The notes under the pieces were generated by a model, which worked only from the letters and a program-made list of their open reading frames with translations, had not been told where the DNA came from and made no database searches. Shown here piece by piece: positions 23,004 to 32,003 of a stretch of 38,408 bases of DNA. Position numbers and translations under genes: made by a program. The first letter of the stretch is position 1. The number at the start of each line of letters is the position of its first letter. The stretch covers positions 1-38,408 of the forward strand of contig JBBDSU010000038.1 in NCBI GenBank assembly GCA_040904825.1. The letters are read 5' to 3'. Source of the stretch: JBBDSU01 sp040904825 (GTDB lineage Bacteria > Actinomycetota > Nitriliruptoria > Nitriliruptorales > Nitriliruptoraceae).

Positions 23004-25484
23004 GTGAAGTTGCCGCTGTCCTGGTTGACCAGCCACGTTGCGACCGACCTGAAGGTCGATGAGCTGGCCGATGTGATGAGCCAGCATGGCCTCGAGGTTG
23101 AGGGAATCACCCGTCCCAGTGAAGGCATCGACGGTGTCCGCACCGCGCGAGTCCTGGCGCATCATCCTCACCCTGACGCCGACAAGTTGCGCGTCGTTCA
23201 CGTCACGGGTGAAGACGGCGACGGTGAGATCGAAGTCGTCTGTGGCGCATCTAACTTCGATGCCGGCGATGTCGTCGTCCACGCGCCACCAGGCAGTCAC
23301 ATCCCAGGGATGCAGCTGGACGCCCGGTCCCTGCGCGGAGTGGTGTCGAACGGGATGCTGTGTTCACCTCGTGAGCTCGGTCTCGGCGATGATCACGCTG
23401 GCATCCTCGTACTCGATGAGCACACGCCGGTCGGGATTGACCTGGCTGCGTTGATTCCCGTAGGTGAACCGGTCATTGAGATTGCCGTGCAGGCAGACCG
23501 CGGAGATCACCTCGGGATCCTCGGTGTCGCGCGGGACCTCGCTGCGATTCTCGATACCACGTTCACTGGACTGGAGGTGCCCGCTCCCGTTGGCGCCGGC
23601 AAAGTCGACGTGACACTGTCCACTGATCGCTGTGCTCGGTTCGTCACATGGGAGTTGCAGGATGTGGCCATTGGTCCCGCACCACTGTGGATGCGGCAGA
23701 GGCTGTTGCAATGTGGCGTGCGTCCGATCGACGCGGTGGTTGACGTCACCAACTATGTGATGCTCGAGACAGGGCAGCCCCTGCATGCGTTCGATCTGGG
23801 CACGATTCGCGGTGGCCGCCTCAACGTTCGGGAAGCTTCCGGCGGTGAGCGGCTCGTCACCCTCGACGGCATCGAACGGACATTGGTCACCGGCGATCTC
23901 GTGATTGAAGATTCTGAACGCTTGGCGAGTCTTGCTGGTGTGATGGGCGGTCTTGACACCGAGGTGACGGCCGCGACGACCAGCGTGCTCATCGAAGCGG
24001 CGGTGTGGGATCCGGCCGCGATCCGTGCGACGTCGCGTCGCCTTGGGCTCGTCAGCGAGGCAAGCGTTCGCTTCGAGCGTCGCGTCGATCCTGAGGGTGC
24101 CGAGCGTGCGGCTGGTCGCGCGGCAGCGCTGTTGATGGACGTGGCAGGGGCTCGTGCTACCGGCTCGGGAGTTGTCGAAGCGCCCGAGAACCCGGCTTGG
24201 GCATCCCGATCGAGTGTCGAACTTGATACCGGCCAAGTCCGGCGACTGCTCGGGGTAGAGGCATTGGATGCTGGACGCCAGCAGATCCTCCTGCAGCGCT
24301 CTGGCTGTGCCATCGAGATACGCGGCGAGCGTCTCAACGTGGTGGCGCCAAGTTGGCGTGGCGACCTTGGCCGGCCCGCGGACCTCGCCGAGGAAATCGC
24401 GCGACTGCACGGCTACGACCAGATTCCGGCAGTCGTCCCGAGTGTTCCCCTGGCTGGCGGACGGAGCGCCGCCCAGCAGCTGGCGCGTGATGTGCGTTCG
24501 ATCATGTTGGCCTACGGATTCGATGAGGCAGTGTCTCGTCCGTTCGTCGGTGATGAGGCATGCCAGGGCGTGCTGCCCAGCGCCGGGCGCGTGGTGTTGT
24601 CCAATCCTTTGGCGAAGGACGCTGCAGCCATGCGACCGTCGCTCGTTGAAGGCCTGCTGAAGGCAGTTCGTCACAACGTTGGGCAGGGGCGTGCGGGTGT
24701 GGCCCTCGGGGAAATAGGGCGGATCTTCCGTCCTGTTGACGATCCGGTGACCGAGGTGCTCGACACCCTTGCGCAGTCGTCACGCGGCGGAGACTGGCGC
24801 TGGACCGGCCCCGACGGCCAGGGCCTTCCCACCCAACCTCGGGCGCTTGCTCTCGTCGCACAAGGTCTTGCCAGCGGTCCGGACTGGCTGGACCCGACGA
24901 CGACCTATGACGTCTACGACATCCTGGCAACGTTCGACCGGGTCGCTGAAGCGCTGTCGCCGCCTGATCGACCGATCACACTGGTTCGTGATCCCGTTGA
25001 ACGCGACGGCTTCCATCCGGGACGTTCAGCGCGGCTGACCGTTGATGGCCACGAGGTCGGCTTCGTCGGCCAATTGCATCCCGACGAAGCGACGCGACGC
25101 GACCTTCCCGAACCGGTCGTCGTCGGTGAATTGCTGGTGGAGCCGTTCTTGACGGCTGTCCCCGAGGGAGGCTTTGCACCCAAGCGCGCACGCACACTCG
25201 CTCGTCATCCGGCGATGGCCATCGATGTCGCCTTGGTCGCCGCCGACGACATCACGTTCGCGCAGTTGGTCGGCATCGTCCACCAAGGCGCAGGCGAACT
25301 GCTCGACGAGTGGTGGTGGTTCGATGAGTACCGTGGATCACAGGTCGGCCCCGGCCATCGCAGCGTGGCGATTCGATTGCGGTTGCATCACCCAGACCGG
25401 CAATTGACCGACGCCGATGCCGACGAGGTCATCGCCAGCATTGAAGCCGCAGCTGCCCCCGCGGGAGTCCGGCTCCGACGGTGA
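23004..25484 (+). CDS. pheT: Phenylalanyl-tRNA synthetase beta subunit
   Basis: The 826-aa beta subunit holds editing and tRNA-binding functions. Recognisable parts: N-terminal MKLPLSWLTSHV, the EMAP-like tRNA-binding domain at about 40-155 (HPDADKLRVVHV), B3/B4 editing domain with VRPIDAVVDVTNYVMLETGQ and PLHAFDL, the B5 domain at about 390-470 and the catalytic-like region with EEIARLHGYD, ending in the FDX-ACB anticodon-binding domain over the last 95 residues (ARHPAMAIDVALV). GTG 23004 with GGAG before it. It follows pheS after 59 bases. Confidence 0.96.
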   Translation: MKLPLSWLTSHVATDLKVDELADVMSQHGLEVEGITRPSEGIDGVRTARVLAHHPHPDADKLRVVHVTGEDGDGEIEVVCGASNFDAGDVVVHAPPGSHIPGMQLDARSLRGVVSNGMLCSPRELGLGDDHAGILVLDEHTPVGIDLAALIPVGEPVIEIAVQADRGDHLGILGVARDLAAILDTTFTGLEVPAPVGAGKVDVTLSTDRCARFVTWELQDVAIGPAPLWMRQRLLQCGVRPIDAVVDVTNYVMLETGQPLHAFDLGTIRGGRLNVREASGGERLVTLDGIERTLVTGDLVIEDSERLASLAGVMGGLDTEVTAATTSVLIEAAVWDPAAIRATSRRLGLVSEASVRFERRVDPEGAERAAGRAAALLMDVAGARATGSGVVEAPENPAWASRSSVELDTGQVRRLLGVEALDAGRQQILLQRSGCAIEIRGERLNVVAPSWRGDLGRPADLAEEIARLHGYDQIPAVVPSVPLAGGRSAAQQLARDVRSIMLAYGFDEAVSRPFVGDEACQGVLPSAGRVVLSNPLAKDAAAMRPSLVEGLLKAVRHNVGQGRAGVALGEIGRIFRPVDDPVTEVLDTLAQSSRGGDWRWTGPDGQGLPTQPRALALVAQGLASGPDWLDPTTTYDVYDILATFDRVAEALSPPDRPITLVRDPVERDGFHPGRSARLTVDGHEVGFVGQLHPDEATRRDLPEPVVVGELLVEPFLTAVPEGGFAPKRARTLARHPAMAIDVALVAADDITFAQLVGIVHQGAGELLDEWWWFDEYRGSQVGPGHRSVAIRLRLHHPDRQLTDADADEVIASIEAAAAPAGVRLRR

Positions 25485-25512
25485 CTGCCAGTGCAACAAG
25501 AAGGTGGTCAGG

Positions 25513-25935
25513 ATGCGTGGCGTGAGGATTGCAGCAGGGGTGGTCATTCCCGAATCGGAGCTGCAGATCACGACCGTGCGTTCGTCGGGTCCAGGTGGCC
25601 AGTCGGTCAACACGACCGACAGCAAGGTTGAGCTGAGGTGGAACATCTCTCGCTCTCAGGTCGTCAGCGAGGCTGATCGTCACCGCCTGATGGATCGCTT
25701 GGGTTCGCGGATCTCGGCCGACGGTGACCTCATTCTGCGTGGGCAGGAATATCGAAGTCAGGCTCGCAACCGGGCCGCAGTCAGGTCTCGGCTGGCAGCA
25801 CTGGTCACCGAAGCACTTGAACCTGATCGTCCTCGGAGGCCGACACGTCCGACGAAGTCATCGCAGCGCCGCAGACTGGAGTCGAAGCGCCAGCGGTCAG
25901 AGACCAAGCGACTGCGCCGCCGGCCCGACGAGTGA
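25513..25935 (+). CDS. arfB: Alternative ribosome-rescue factor ArfB (peptidyl-tRNA hydrolase)
   Basis: A 140-aa protein of the YaeJ/ICT1 family, which releases nascent chains from ribosomes stalled without a stop codon. It has the release-factor loop SSGPGGQSVNTTDSKVELRW with the catalytic GGQ. The C-terminal tail is extremely basic (RRRLESKRQRSETKRLRRRP), as needed to enter the empty mRNA channel. ATG 25513 is preceded by AAGGTGG; GTG 25504 is possible. It starts 28 bases after pheT and probably shares its transcript. Confidence 0.93.
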   Translation: MRGVRIAAGVVIPESELQITTVRSSGPGGQSVNTTDSKVELRWNISRSQVVSEADRHRLMDRLGSRISADGDLILRGQEYRSQARNRAAVRSRLAALVTEALEPDRPRRPTRPTKSSQRRRLESKRQRSETKRLRRRPDE

Positions 25936-26042
25936 TGGACAATCACGATGCCAGCTGAGCTACCTGGCTCGGGGATGCAGGCTTCGCAGGCGAAGGGCTC
26001 CAGGCACTCAGGTTCGTCAGCCGGGCACGCAAATGCGCAAAC

Positions 26043-26072
26043 TTGCATAGTACTGCAAAAGCATGCATACTG
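26043..26072 (+). promoter_or_regulatory. Candidate argC promoter overlapped by tandem ARG boxes
   Basis: Two TGCATA half-sites lie at 26044-26049 and 26064-26069, exactly 20 bases apart, and TTGCA/TGCAA (26043-26058) forms an inverted repeat. Tandem ArgR hexamer sites are spaced about 21 bases in bacteria, and TGCATA-like halves occur in actinobacterial ARG boxes. A weak promoter TTGCAT (26043-26048), 17-base spacer, CATACT (26066-26071) coincides with them, so ArgR binding would block RNA polymerase. Start of transcription would be near 26078, about 117 bases before argC. argR is the sixth gene of the cluster. Confidence 0.62.
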
Positions 26073-26194
26073 CGCGTTCACCTGTCGTCGCGAGTGTGTT
26101 GTGACATCGCGATAACGAGGGGTGGCAACAGGTAGCGAGCGAGATGCCAGGGCGAAACAGCACGTCGACAGGCATGGCGGCAGGAGAGCACAGG

Positions 26195-27253
26195 ATGTTC
26201 AAGGCGGGAATCGTTGGAGCGTCGGGCTACGGCGGTTCAGAGCTGGTGCGCTTGCTTGCCGGCCACCCGGCGCTCAAGTCCACCGTCATCGCCGCGCACG
26301 CGCAAGCCGGCATCGCTGTCCAAGAGCTGTTCCCGAACCTTGCGGGAGATCGCACGTTCGATCCCATCGACGTTGAGCGCCTTGCTGAACTAGACGTGGT
26401 GTTCCTGTCGACTCCTCATGGACCAGCAATAGAGCTGGGCTCAGCGCTGGCTGACGCTGGCGTACGCACGGTCGACCTGTCCGCCGCTTTTCGGCTGTCT
26501 GCCGAGGAGTTCACCACTTGGTACGGCGAGTCACATCCGCGGCACGATCTCTTGCCGGTGCCAGTTGCTGAAGGCGCTGCGACGAACGACGCGCAGGCCG
26601 TCTACGGCTTGACCGAGTTCGCTCGCGAGCAGATTGCAAAGGCGACCCTGGTCGCCAACCCCGGCTGCTACGTCATCACCGCGCTCCTGGGCCTTGTCCC
26701 TCTGGCGTCCCTGATCGCGCCCAACACGCTCGTGGTGGACGGCAAGTCTGGGACCTCGGGAGCAGGACGCGGCGCAAAGGACAGCCTCCATTTCACGCAT
26801 GTTGACGGAGCCATCACTGCCTATGGCGCACCTGGACATCGGCATACGGGTGAAATCGAGCGCTATCTGGGTGAGTTCGGCGCTGCACTCGGCCCGATCA
26901 GCTTCACACCCCACTTGCTGCCCGTCGCCCGGGGCCTGCTGATTACCGCCTACGGCCAATTGGTCGACGGAGCGACTGCCGATGATGTGCAGTCCGCCCT
27001 GCACCAAGCCTATGACGATGAACCATTCGTCCATGTGCTGGCACCGGGCACCTTCCCGACCACCAAAGCGGTGCTGGGGTCCAACGGTTGTCAGATCTCG
27101 GCAACCATCGACCAGCGGACGAACCGGGTGTTGGTGACCAGCGTTACCGACAATCTGGGCAAAGGTGCAGCCGGGGGTGCGATTCAGAACGCAAACCTGA
27201 TGTTGGGAATCGACGAGACGGCAGGATTGACGGCGATTGGGATGTACCCGTGA
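26195..27253 (+). CDS. argC: N-acetyl-gamma-glutamyl-phosphate reductase
   Basis: NADPH-dependent reduction of N-acetylglutamyl phosphate to the semialdehyde. The 352-aa product has the Rossmann start KAGIVGASGYGGSELVRLL, the catalytic Cys158 in VANPGCYVIT, and GKSGTSGAGRGAKD and HRHTGEIERYL. ATG 26195 is preceded by GGAGAG; an in-frame start at 26144 would add 17 residues. Its stop overlaps the argJ start as GTGA. First gene of the arginine operon, after the ArgR-type sites. Confidence 0.97.
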   Translation: MFKAGIVGASGYGGSELVRLLAGHPALKSTVIAAHAQAGIAVQELFPNLAGDRTFDPIDVERLAELDVVFLSTPHGPAIELGSALADAGVRTVDLSAAFRLSAEEFTTWYGESHPRHDLLPVPVAEGAATNDAQAVYGLTEFAREQIAKATLVANPGCYVITALLGLVPLASLIAPNTLVVDGKSGTSGAGRGAKDSLHFTHVDGAITAYGAPGHRHTGEIERYLGEFGAALGPISFTPHLLPVARGLLITAYGQLVDGATADDVQSALHQAYDDEPFVHVLAPGTFPTTKAVLGSNGCQISATIDQRTNRVLVTSVTDNLGKGAAGGAIQNANLMLGIDETAGLTAIGMYP

Positions 27254-28622
27254 TTGCCGGCTGGGGTCCTCAGCACCGCGATGGCTTGAGGCCAGTTCCG
27301 GGCGGTGTGACGGCAGCGCGTGGCTTTGACGCCGTGGGCGTGACGAGCGGCGTCAAAGCCTCAGGCAGGCCCGACCTGGCTGTCGTGGCAGGCAGGGACC
27401 GTTGTGCTGTGGCTGCCGTGACGACGACAAATCTGGTCAAGGCATCATCGTGCCGGTGGACCGACAATGTTGCTGCAGGCGGCCTGGCGCGTGCCATCGT
27501 CGTCAACTCTGGAAATGCCAACGTCTGCACCCCTGATGGAGAGGCGCACACCCGCAGAATGGCTGAGGCCACCGCGAGTTTGCTCGGTGCCGCCCCTGAA
27601 GAGGTGGTCGTGATGTCGACCGGAGTCATCGGCGTGCCCTTGCCGATCGAATTGATCGAGACTGCGCTTCCGACGGCAGTGGCCGCGCTGGCGCCGGATG
27701 GTGGTGAGGCTGCGGCGACCGCCATCATGACAACCGACACACGAACCAAACAGGCAGCCTTCGAGGTAACCGACGCGGCTGGACGGCGGTGTGTCGTAGG
27801 CGGGATGGCCAAGGGTGTTGGCATGATCGAGCCGACGATGGCAACACTGCTCGTGGCGATCACCACCGATGCAGCTGTGCCCGTCGACGCGTTGCAGCAG
27901 GTGCTCGTCAGTGCGGTGAACGCGACGTTCAATCGCATCAGCGTCGACGGAGACCGGTCGACGTCGGATACCGCCGTCATGCTGGCGAATGGCAACGGTG
28001 GCGAGATCGATCTGGACATGTTGGAACGCGGTGTGCATGCCGTGTGCGCAGAACTGGCTCACATGGTCGTCGCCGACGGCGAAGGTGCGACGCGGGTTGC
28101 CGGCGTGCGCGTGACCTCCGCAGCCTCTGCTGCTGATGCTGAACGAATTTCGCGAGCGGTTGCGACCTCGCTCTTGGTGCGTGCGGCTCTCCACGGAGCT
28201 GACCCGAACTGGGGCCGCATCTTGATGGCGATGGGCAATGCCGGAGTCGACTTTGATCTTGCAAACATCGAAGTGACGTGCGCCGGCGTGACGGTGTGCC
28301 GGGCAGGAGTCGCGGTGCCGTTCGACGCCGNNNNNNNNNNNNNNNNNNNNNNNNNNNNNNNNNNNNNNNNNNNNNNNNNNNNNNNNNNNNNNNNNNNNNN
28401 NNNNNNNNNNNNNNNNNNNNNNNNNNNNNNACGTGCGCCGGCGTGACGGTGTGCCGGGCAGGAGTCGCGGTGCCGTTCGACGCCGAAGTGGCGTCGGCCG
28501 CCATGTCTGCTGAAGAAGTGGAGATCGTCATTGATCTCGGTGCAGGTGATGAGTCGGTGACAACGTTGACCTGCGATCTGACACCGGAATACGTCAGCTT
28601 CAACGCCGACTACACGACCTGA
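27250..28622 (+). CDS. argJ: Glutamate N-acetyltransferase / amino-acid N-acetyltransferase (ornithine acetyltransferase)
   Basis: ArgJ moves the acetyl group from N-acetylornithine to glutamate, closing the acetyl cycle; many members also use acetyl-CoA. It is made as a precursor that cuts itself before a Thr: here A198-T199 in KGVGMIEPTMATLL. Other blocks are VVNSGNANVCTP, STGVIGVPLP and GADPNWGRI. GTG 27250 overlaps the argC stop. The frame is crossed by a 100-N gap (28331-28430), but 55 bases are identical on both sides. Collapsing them gives an uninterrupted 405-aa protein ending at 28622, so the gene is intact and the coordinates contain 155 surplus positions. Confidence 0.95.
28276..28485 (+). 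repeat. 55-bp duplicate flanking the gap (unmerged contig overlap)
   Basis: Bases 28276-28330 and 28431-28485 are identical over 55 positions (both begin ACGTGCGCCGGCGTGACGG and end CGACGCCG). They encode the same part of argJ. A 55-base terminal overlap equals a common de Bruijn k-mer size, so this looks like two adjacent contigs joined by scaffolding without being merged, not a biological repeat. Confidence 0.9.
28331..28430. other. Assembly gap (100 N) inside argJ, probably spurious
   Basis: A placeholder run of 100 N. Because its flanks overlap by 55 identical bases and merging keeps the argJ frame (1081 + 137 = 1218 bases, 406 codons including the stop), no sequence appears to be missing. 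Confidence 0.93.
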
Positions 28623-28734
28623 CCGCACACCTTGGCCACACGAAGCGACACCACGTGACCGCATCAGACTGACACCGCATCACACTGACGAGGAGATGTC
28701 GCCGCCCGCATGTGGCGACGCAGCGAGGCTCACC

Positions 28735-29835
28735 ATGGCAACCCCACCGTCGTATCCCGTCGCACCGGGCGAGCAGCGCATCACCACTGCTGCCCAGGTT
28801 GCGGCCGAGCATGTCGAGGTCGCACAGGCCAAGGCTGCGGTCCTGCGTGAAGCGCTGCCATGGATCACCAACTTCCACGGGCAGACGATCGTGATCAAGT
28901 ACGGCGGGCACGCCATGGAAGACGACGAACTCAAGCGGTCGTTCGCCGCAGATGTTGCCCTGCTGCAATTCGTCGGCCTTCGGCCCGTCATCGTTCACGG
29001 GGGCGGCCCGCAGATCGGAGCTCTGGCTGACAAGCTCGGTATCACTTCAAGCTTCGTTGATGGCCTGCGAGTTACCGACGAGGCGATGATGGAAGTCGTC
29101 CGGATGGTGTTGCTCGGTCAGGTCAACCCCGAAATCGTCCGGCTTGTGCAAGCCGCTGGTGCAGCAGCTGTCGGGATTTCGGGAACTGACGCGAACACGC
29201 TCAAGGTGCGGCCAGCCAAAGGATCATCCGGCCAGGACCTCGGGCTCGTCGGCGAGGTGGATGAGGTAGATACCCGGTACCTGCGGGAATTGCTCGAAGA
29301 CGGATTTCTTCCTGTGGTTGCCACCGTCGGACGCGATCACCAAGGAGTTGACCGCAACGTCAATGCCGACACGGCTGCTGGAGCGATCGCCGCTGCACTC
29401 GGAGCGACCAAGCTTGTCTATCTCACGGACGTGCCGGGGCTGTATCTCGATTTCGGAGATCCCGACCGGCAGGCGCTGATCAGTGAGATTGGCGTGGCAC
29501 GCCTAGAACGGATGCTGGAGGCCGACGAACTCCACGAAGGCATGCGCCCCAAGATTCGTTCGATCGTCCAAGCCGTTCGAAGCGGCGTTCCCCAGGCACA
29601 CATCCTCGATGGCCGGGTGATGCACGCAGTGCTCATCGAAATCTTCACCGATGAAGGTGTGGGCACGATGATCAGTGCCGCGCTTCGAGGCGAAGTGACC
29701 ATGCGAGATGGCGATCGCGCGACCAGCGACGAAGCGCCCAGCGACGAAGCGCCCAGCGACGAAGCGCCCAGCGACGAAGCGTCCAGCGACGAAGCGCCCA
29801 GCGACGAAGCGCCGCAAGAGGGAGGACGGCAATGA
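28735..29835 (+). CDS. argB: N-acetylglutamate kinase
   Basis: Phosphorylates N-acetylglutamate. The 366-aa product has VIKYGGHAM, VHGGGPQIGALADKLG, RNVNADTAAGAIAAALGATK and YLTDVPGLY, the amino-acid kinase core. About 45 residues lie before the core and form a helix (AAEHVEVAQAKAAVLREAL), the N-terminal helix that links dimers into hexamers in arginine-inhibited enzymes, so feedback inhibition is expected. The C-terminus ends in six SDEAP-type pentapeptide repeats not part of the normal fold. I use ATG 28735 (GCGAGG 7-8 bases upstream); ATG 28696 directly abuts GAGGAG and is less likely. The stop overlaps the argD start as ATGA. Confidence 0.95.
   Translation: MATPPSYPVAPGEQRITTAAQVAAEHVEVAQAKAAVLREALPWITNFHGQTIVIKYGGHAMEDDELKRSFAADVALLQFVGLRPVIVHGGGPQIGALADKLGITSSFVDGLRVTDEAMMEVVRMVLLGQVNPEIVRLVQAAGAAAVGISGTDANTLKVRPAKGSSGQDLGLVGEVDEVDTRYLRELLEDGFLPVVATVGRDHQGVDRNVNADTAAGAIAAALGATKLVYLTDVPGLYLDFGDPDRQALISEIGVARLERMLEADELHEGMRPKIRSIVQAVRSGVPQAHILDGRVMHAVLIEIFTDEGVGTMISAALRGEVTMRDGDRATSDEAPSDEAPSDEAPSDEASSDEAPSDEAPQEGGRQ
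29725..29814 (+). repeat. 15-bp tandem repeat, six copies, in the argB 3' end
   Basis: Six consecutive 15-base units AGCGACGAAGCGCCC (29725, 29740, 29755, 29770, 29785, 29800) differ only at single positions in the fourth (GTCC, giving S for P) and sixth (GCCG). Each encodes Ser-Asp-Glu-Ala-Pro. Near-identity at DNA level, including wobble bases, indicates recent slippage expansion. The length is a multiple of three, so copy changes keep the frame and the coupled argD start. Confidence 0.96.
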
Positions 29836-31052
29836 CCACGATCACCAAGCTTCGGCAGCGCGCCGCAGCCAGAATGATGTCCACTTACAAGGTGCCTGAG
29901 ATTGCCTTCGTGTCAGGTCGCGGCACGACGCTCGTGGATGCTGACGGCAACACCTGGCTGGACTTCTTGTGTGGCCTGGCCGTCACGAGCCTTGGGCACG
30001 CTCACCCGGCTGTGGCAGCCGCGGTCAGCGATCAAGCTGGGAAGCTGGTCCATACCTCCAACCTCTTCCTGACTGAACCAGCGGTTGCATTGGCCGAAGA
30101 GTTGGCCAGAATCACCGGCTGGGACGACGCCCGCGTGTTCTTTGCCCAGTGCGGGGCAACAGCCAACGAAGCTGCCATCAAGCTGGCGCGTCGTCACGGC
30201 AAATCGATCTCAGACGACAAAGTGCGCATGGTCACGCTTGAAGGGTCGTTCCACGGTCGTACCCTCGCCACGCTCGAAGCGACCGGCCAAGTCGAAAAGC
30301 ACGTGCCCTTCGAACCGTTGGCAGGCTTCGTTGACATCGTGCCCCATGACGATCCCGCAGCGATGATGGCAGCCGTCGACGAGGACACCGCGGCGGTTCT
30401 CCTCGAGGTCGTGCAAGGAGAAGGCGGCGTCCGGCCGATTTCCCCCGACATGCTGGCTGCTGCGCGCAACGCGTGTGACCAGCATGACGCTTTGCTCATG
30501 ATCGACGAGGTCCAGACTGGCATGGGCAGGACGGGCCCGTGGTTCGCGTTTCAGTCGACGGACGTCGTTCCCGACGTGGTGACATTGGCCAAGGCCCTTG
30601 CCAACGGCCTGCCCATCGGAGCATGCATTGCGCGCGGCTCCGCCGCTGAAGTGTTGTCACCGGGCGACCACGCCACGACGTTTGGCGGGAATCCGGTGAC
30701 CTGTGCTGCAGCGCTTTCGGTGATCTCGACCATCGAGAACGAAGGCTTGCTCGCCAGTGCGGCTGAACGGTCTCAACAGATCGTTGATGGCGTGTCGAAG
30801 CTGGCAGAAGGTGGTCTCGTCGCGGGCATTCGTGGAAGGGGTTTGCTGCTTGGCGTCGAGTTGACGACACCTACTGCTGCTGATGTAGAGGCTGCGTGTC
30901 GCCGTCGCCATCTCATCGTCAACGCCATCGGTGATCGGCTCGTGCGCTTGGCGCCGCCCTTGACGGTTTCCGCCGGCGAGGTCGACGATGCGCTCGATCG
31001 CTTGGCCGCTGCGATTGCCGAAGCTGCCGATGCGGAAGTGAGCCAGCCATGA
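29832..31052 (+). CDS. argD: Acetylornithine aminotransferase
   Basis: Class III PLP transaminase converting N-acetylglutamate semialdehyde to N-acetylornithine. The 406-aa product has VSGRGTTLVDADGNTWLDF at the start, DEVQTGMGRTG with the cofactor Asp225, and LAKALANGLPIGA with Schiff-base Lys254. The glycine-rich phosphate-binding stretch is AQCGATANEAAIKLAR. ATG 29832 overlaps the argB stop (ATGA), preceded by GAGGGAGGA; its own stop overlaps the argF start in the same way. Confidence 0.97.
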   Translation: MTTITKLRQRAAARMMSTYKVPEIAFVSGRGTTLVDADGNTWLDFLCGLAVTSLGHAHPAVAAAVSDQAGKLVHTSNLFLTEPAVALAEELARITGWDDARVFFAQCGATANEAAIKLARRHGKSISDDKVRMVTLEGSFHGRTLATLEATGQVEKHVPFEPLAGFVDIVPHDDPAAMMAAVDEDTAAVLLEVVQGEGGVRPISPDMLAAARNACDQHDALLMIDEVQTGMGRTGPWFAFQSTDVVPDVVTLAKALANGLPIGACIARGSAAEVLSPGDHATTFGGNPVTCAAALSVISTIENEGLLASAAERSQQIVDGVSKLAEGGLVAGIRGRGLLLGVELTTPTAADVEAACRRRHLIVNAIGDRLVRLAPPLTVSAGEVDDALDRLAAAIAEAADAEVSQP

Positions 31053-31999
31053 CGAGCCCGAGGCACTTCATTGCCACCGATGATGTGAACGCAGACGAGA
31101 TTGTCGGGCTCCTTGACTTCGCTGACGATCTCAAGCGCGAGCGCGGCGCCAGCATCTCCTCGCAATCTGCCGCGATGCGTGACGACCTGGCTGGACGAAC
31201 GGTCGCGATGATCTTCGAAAAGCCTTCTACTCGGACTCGGGTGTCGTTCCAGGTCGCAGTGGCCGAACTTGGGGGACACCCATTGCCGTTGTCGTCCGCT
31301 GAGCTGCAGTTGGGGCGCGGTGAAACGATCGCCGACACTGGGGCGGTCCTGTCGCGGTATGTCCATGCGATTGTCGTCCGCACGTTTGCGCAGCAACGAC
31401 TGGTCGATCTGGCGTCCACCTCATCGGTTCCGGTCGTCAACGCGTTGAGTGATGACGAACATCCGTGCCAGGCCCTGGCAGACCTTCAGACATTCAGGCA
31501 GGCACACGGCACGTTTGGCGGCAAGGTGCTCACCTATGTCGGCGACGGCAACAATGTGGCCCACTCGCTGCTGGTTGCAGGTGCGATGGTGGGTCTGTCG
31601 ATCCGTATCGCTCACCCCGACGGTTACGCCCCGGATCTTCGGTTCGTCGCCAAGGCGCGCCAATTTGCAGCGCAATCTGGTGCTGAGATCGTGGTGACAT
31701 CCGACCCCGTCGCAGCCGTCGCCGGTGCCCACGCGGTCTACACCGATGTCTGGGCGTCGATGGGCCAAGAAGATGAGCATGCCGCACGCGTGGCTGCCTT
31801 CGAAGGCTTCCAAGTCGACGAAGCACTGATGCGGCACGCGGATCCGTCAGCGATCTTCTTGCACTGTCTGCCGGCTCACCGGGGAGAAGAGGTGTCCGGC
31901 GAGGTGATCGACGGACCTGCCAGCCGCGTGTTCGACCAGGCTGAAAACCGGTTGCACGCTCAGAAGGCGCTGCTCGCGACGCTCATGTCAGGGCGGTGA
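31049..31999 (+). CDS. argF: Ornithine carbamoyltransferase
   Basis: Forms citrulline from ornithine and carbamoyl phosphate. The 316-aa product has the carbamoyl-phosphate motif S60-T-R-T-R, HAIVVRTFAQQ, DDEHPCQALAD and H272-C-L-P-A-H-R-G-E-E, the last being the ornithine-site motif that separates OTCases from aspartate carbamoyltransferases. ATG 31049 overlaps the argD stop. argR follows after 4 bases. Confidence 0.97.
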   Translation: MTSPRHFIATDDVNADEIVGLLDFADDLKRERGASISSQSAAMRDDLAGRTVAMIFEKPSTRTRVSFQVAVAELGGHPLPLSSAELQLGRGETIADTGAVLSRYVHAIVVRTFAQQRLVDLASTSSVPVVNALSDDEHPCQALADLQTFRQAHGTFGGKVLTYVGDGNNVAHSLLVAGAMVGLSIRIAHPDGYAPDLRFVAKARQFAAQSGAEIVVTSDPVAAVAGAHAVYTDVWASMGQEDEHAARVAAFEGFQVDEALMRHADPSAIFLHCLPAHRGEEVSGEVIDGPASRVFDQAENRLHAQKALLATLMSGR

Positions 32000-32003
32000 C
32001 GAC

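Noticed and set aside
25945..25985. tRNA-like D-arm on the minus strand (AGGTAGCTCAGCTGG)
   Set aside because: No matching acceptor stem, anticodon arm or GTTCGA T-loop at the right distances, so it is a chance resemblance or a remnant too small to call.
28276..28485. Transposon-like direct repeat around the argJ gap
   Set aside because: The two copies encode the same argJ residues and merging restores the gene, so it is an assembly overlap, not a target-site duplication.
29503..29899. Several long alternative frames across the argB repeat array
   Set aside because: A 15-bp repeat keeps all frames open on both strands; these frames are by-products of the minisatellite.
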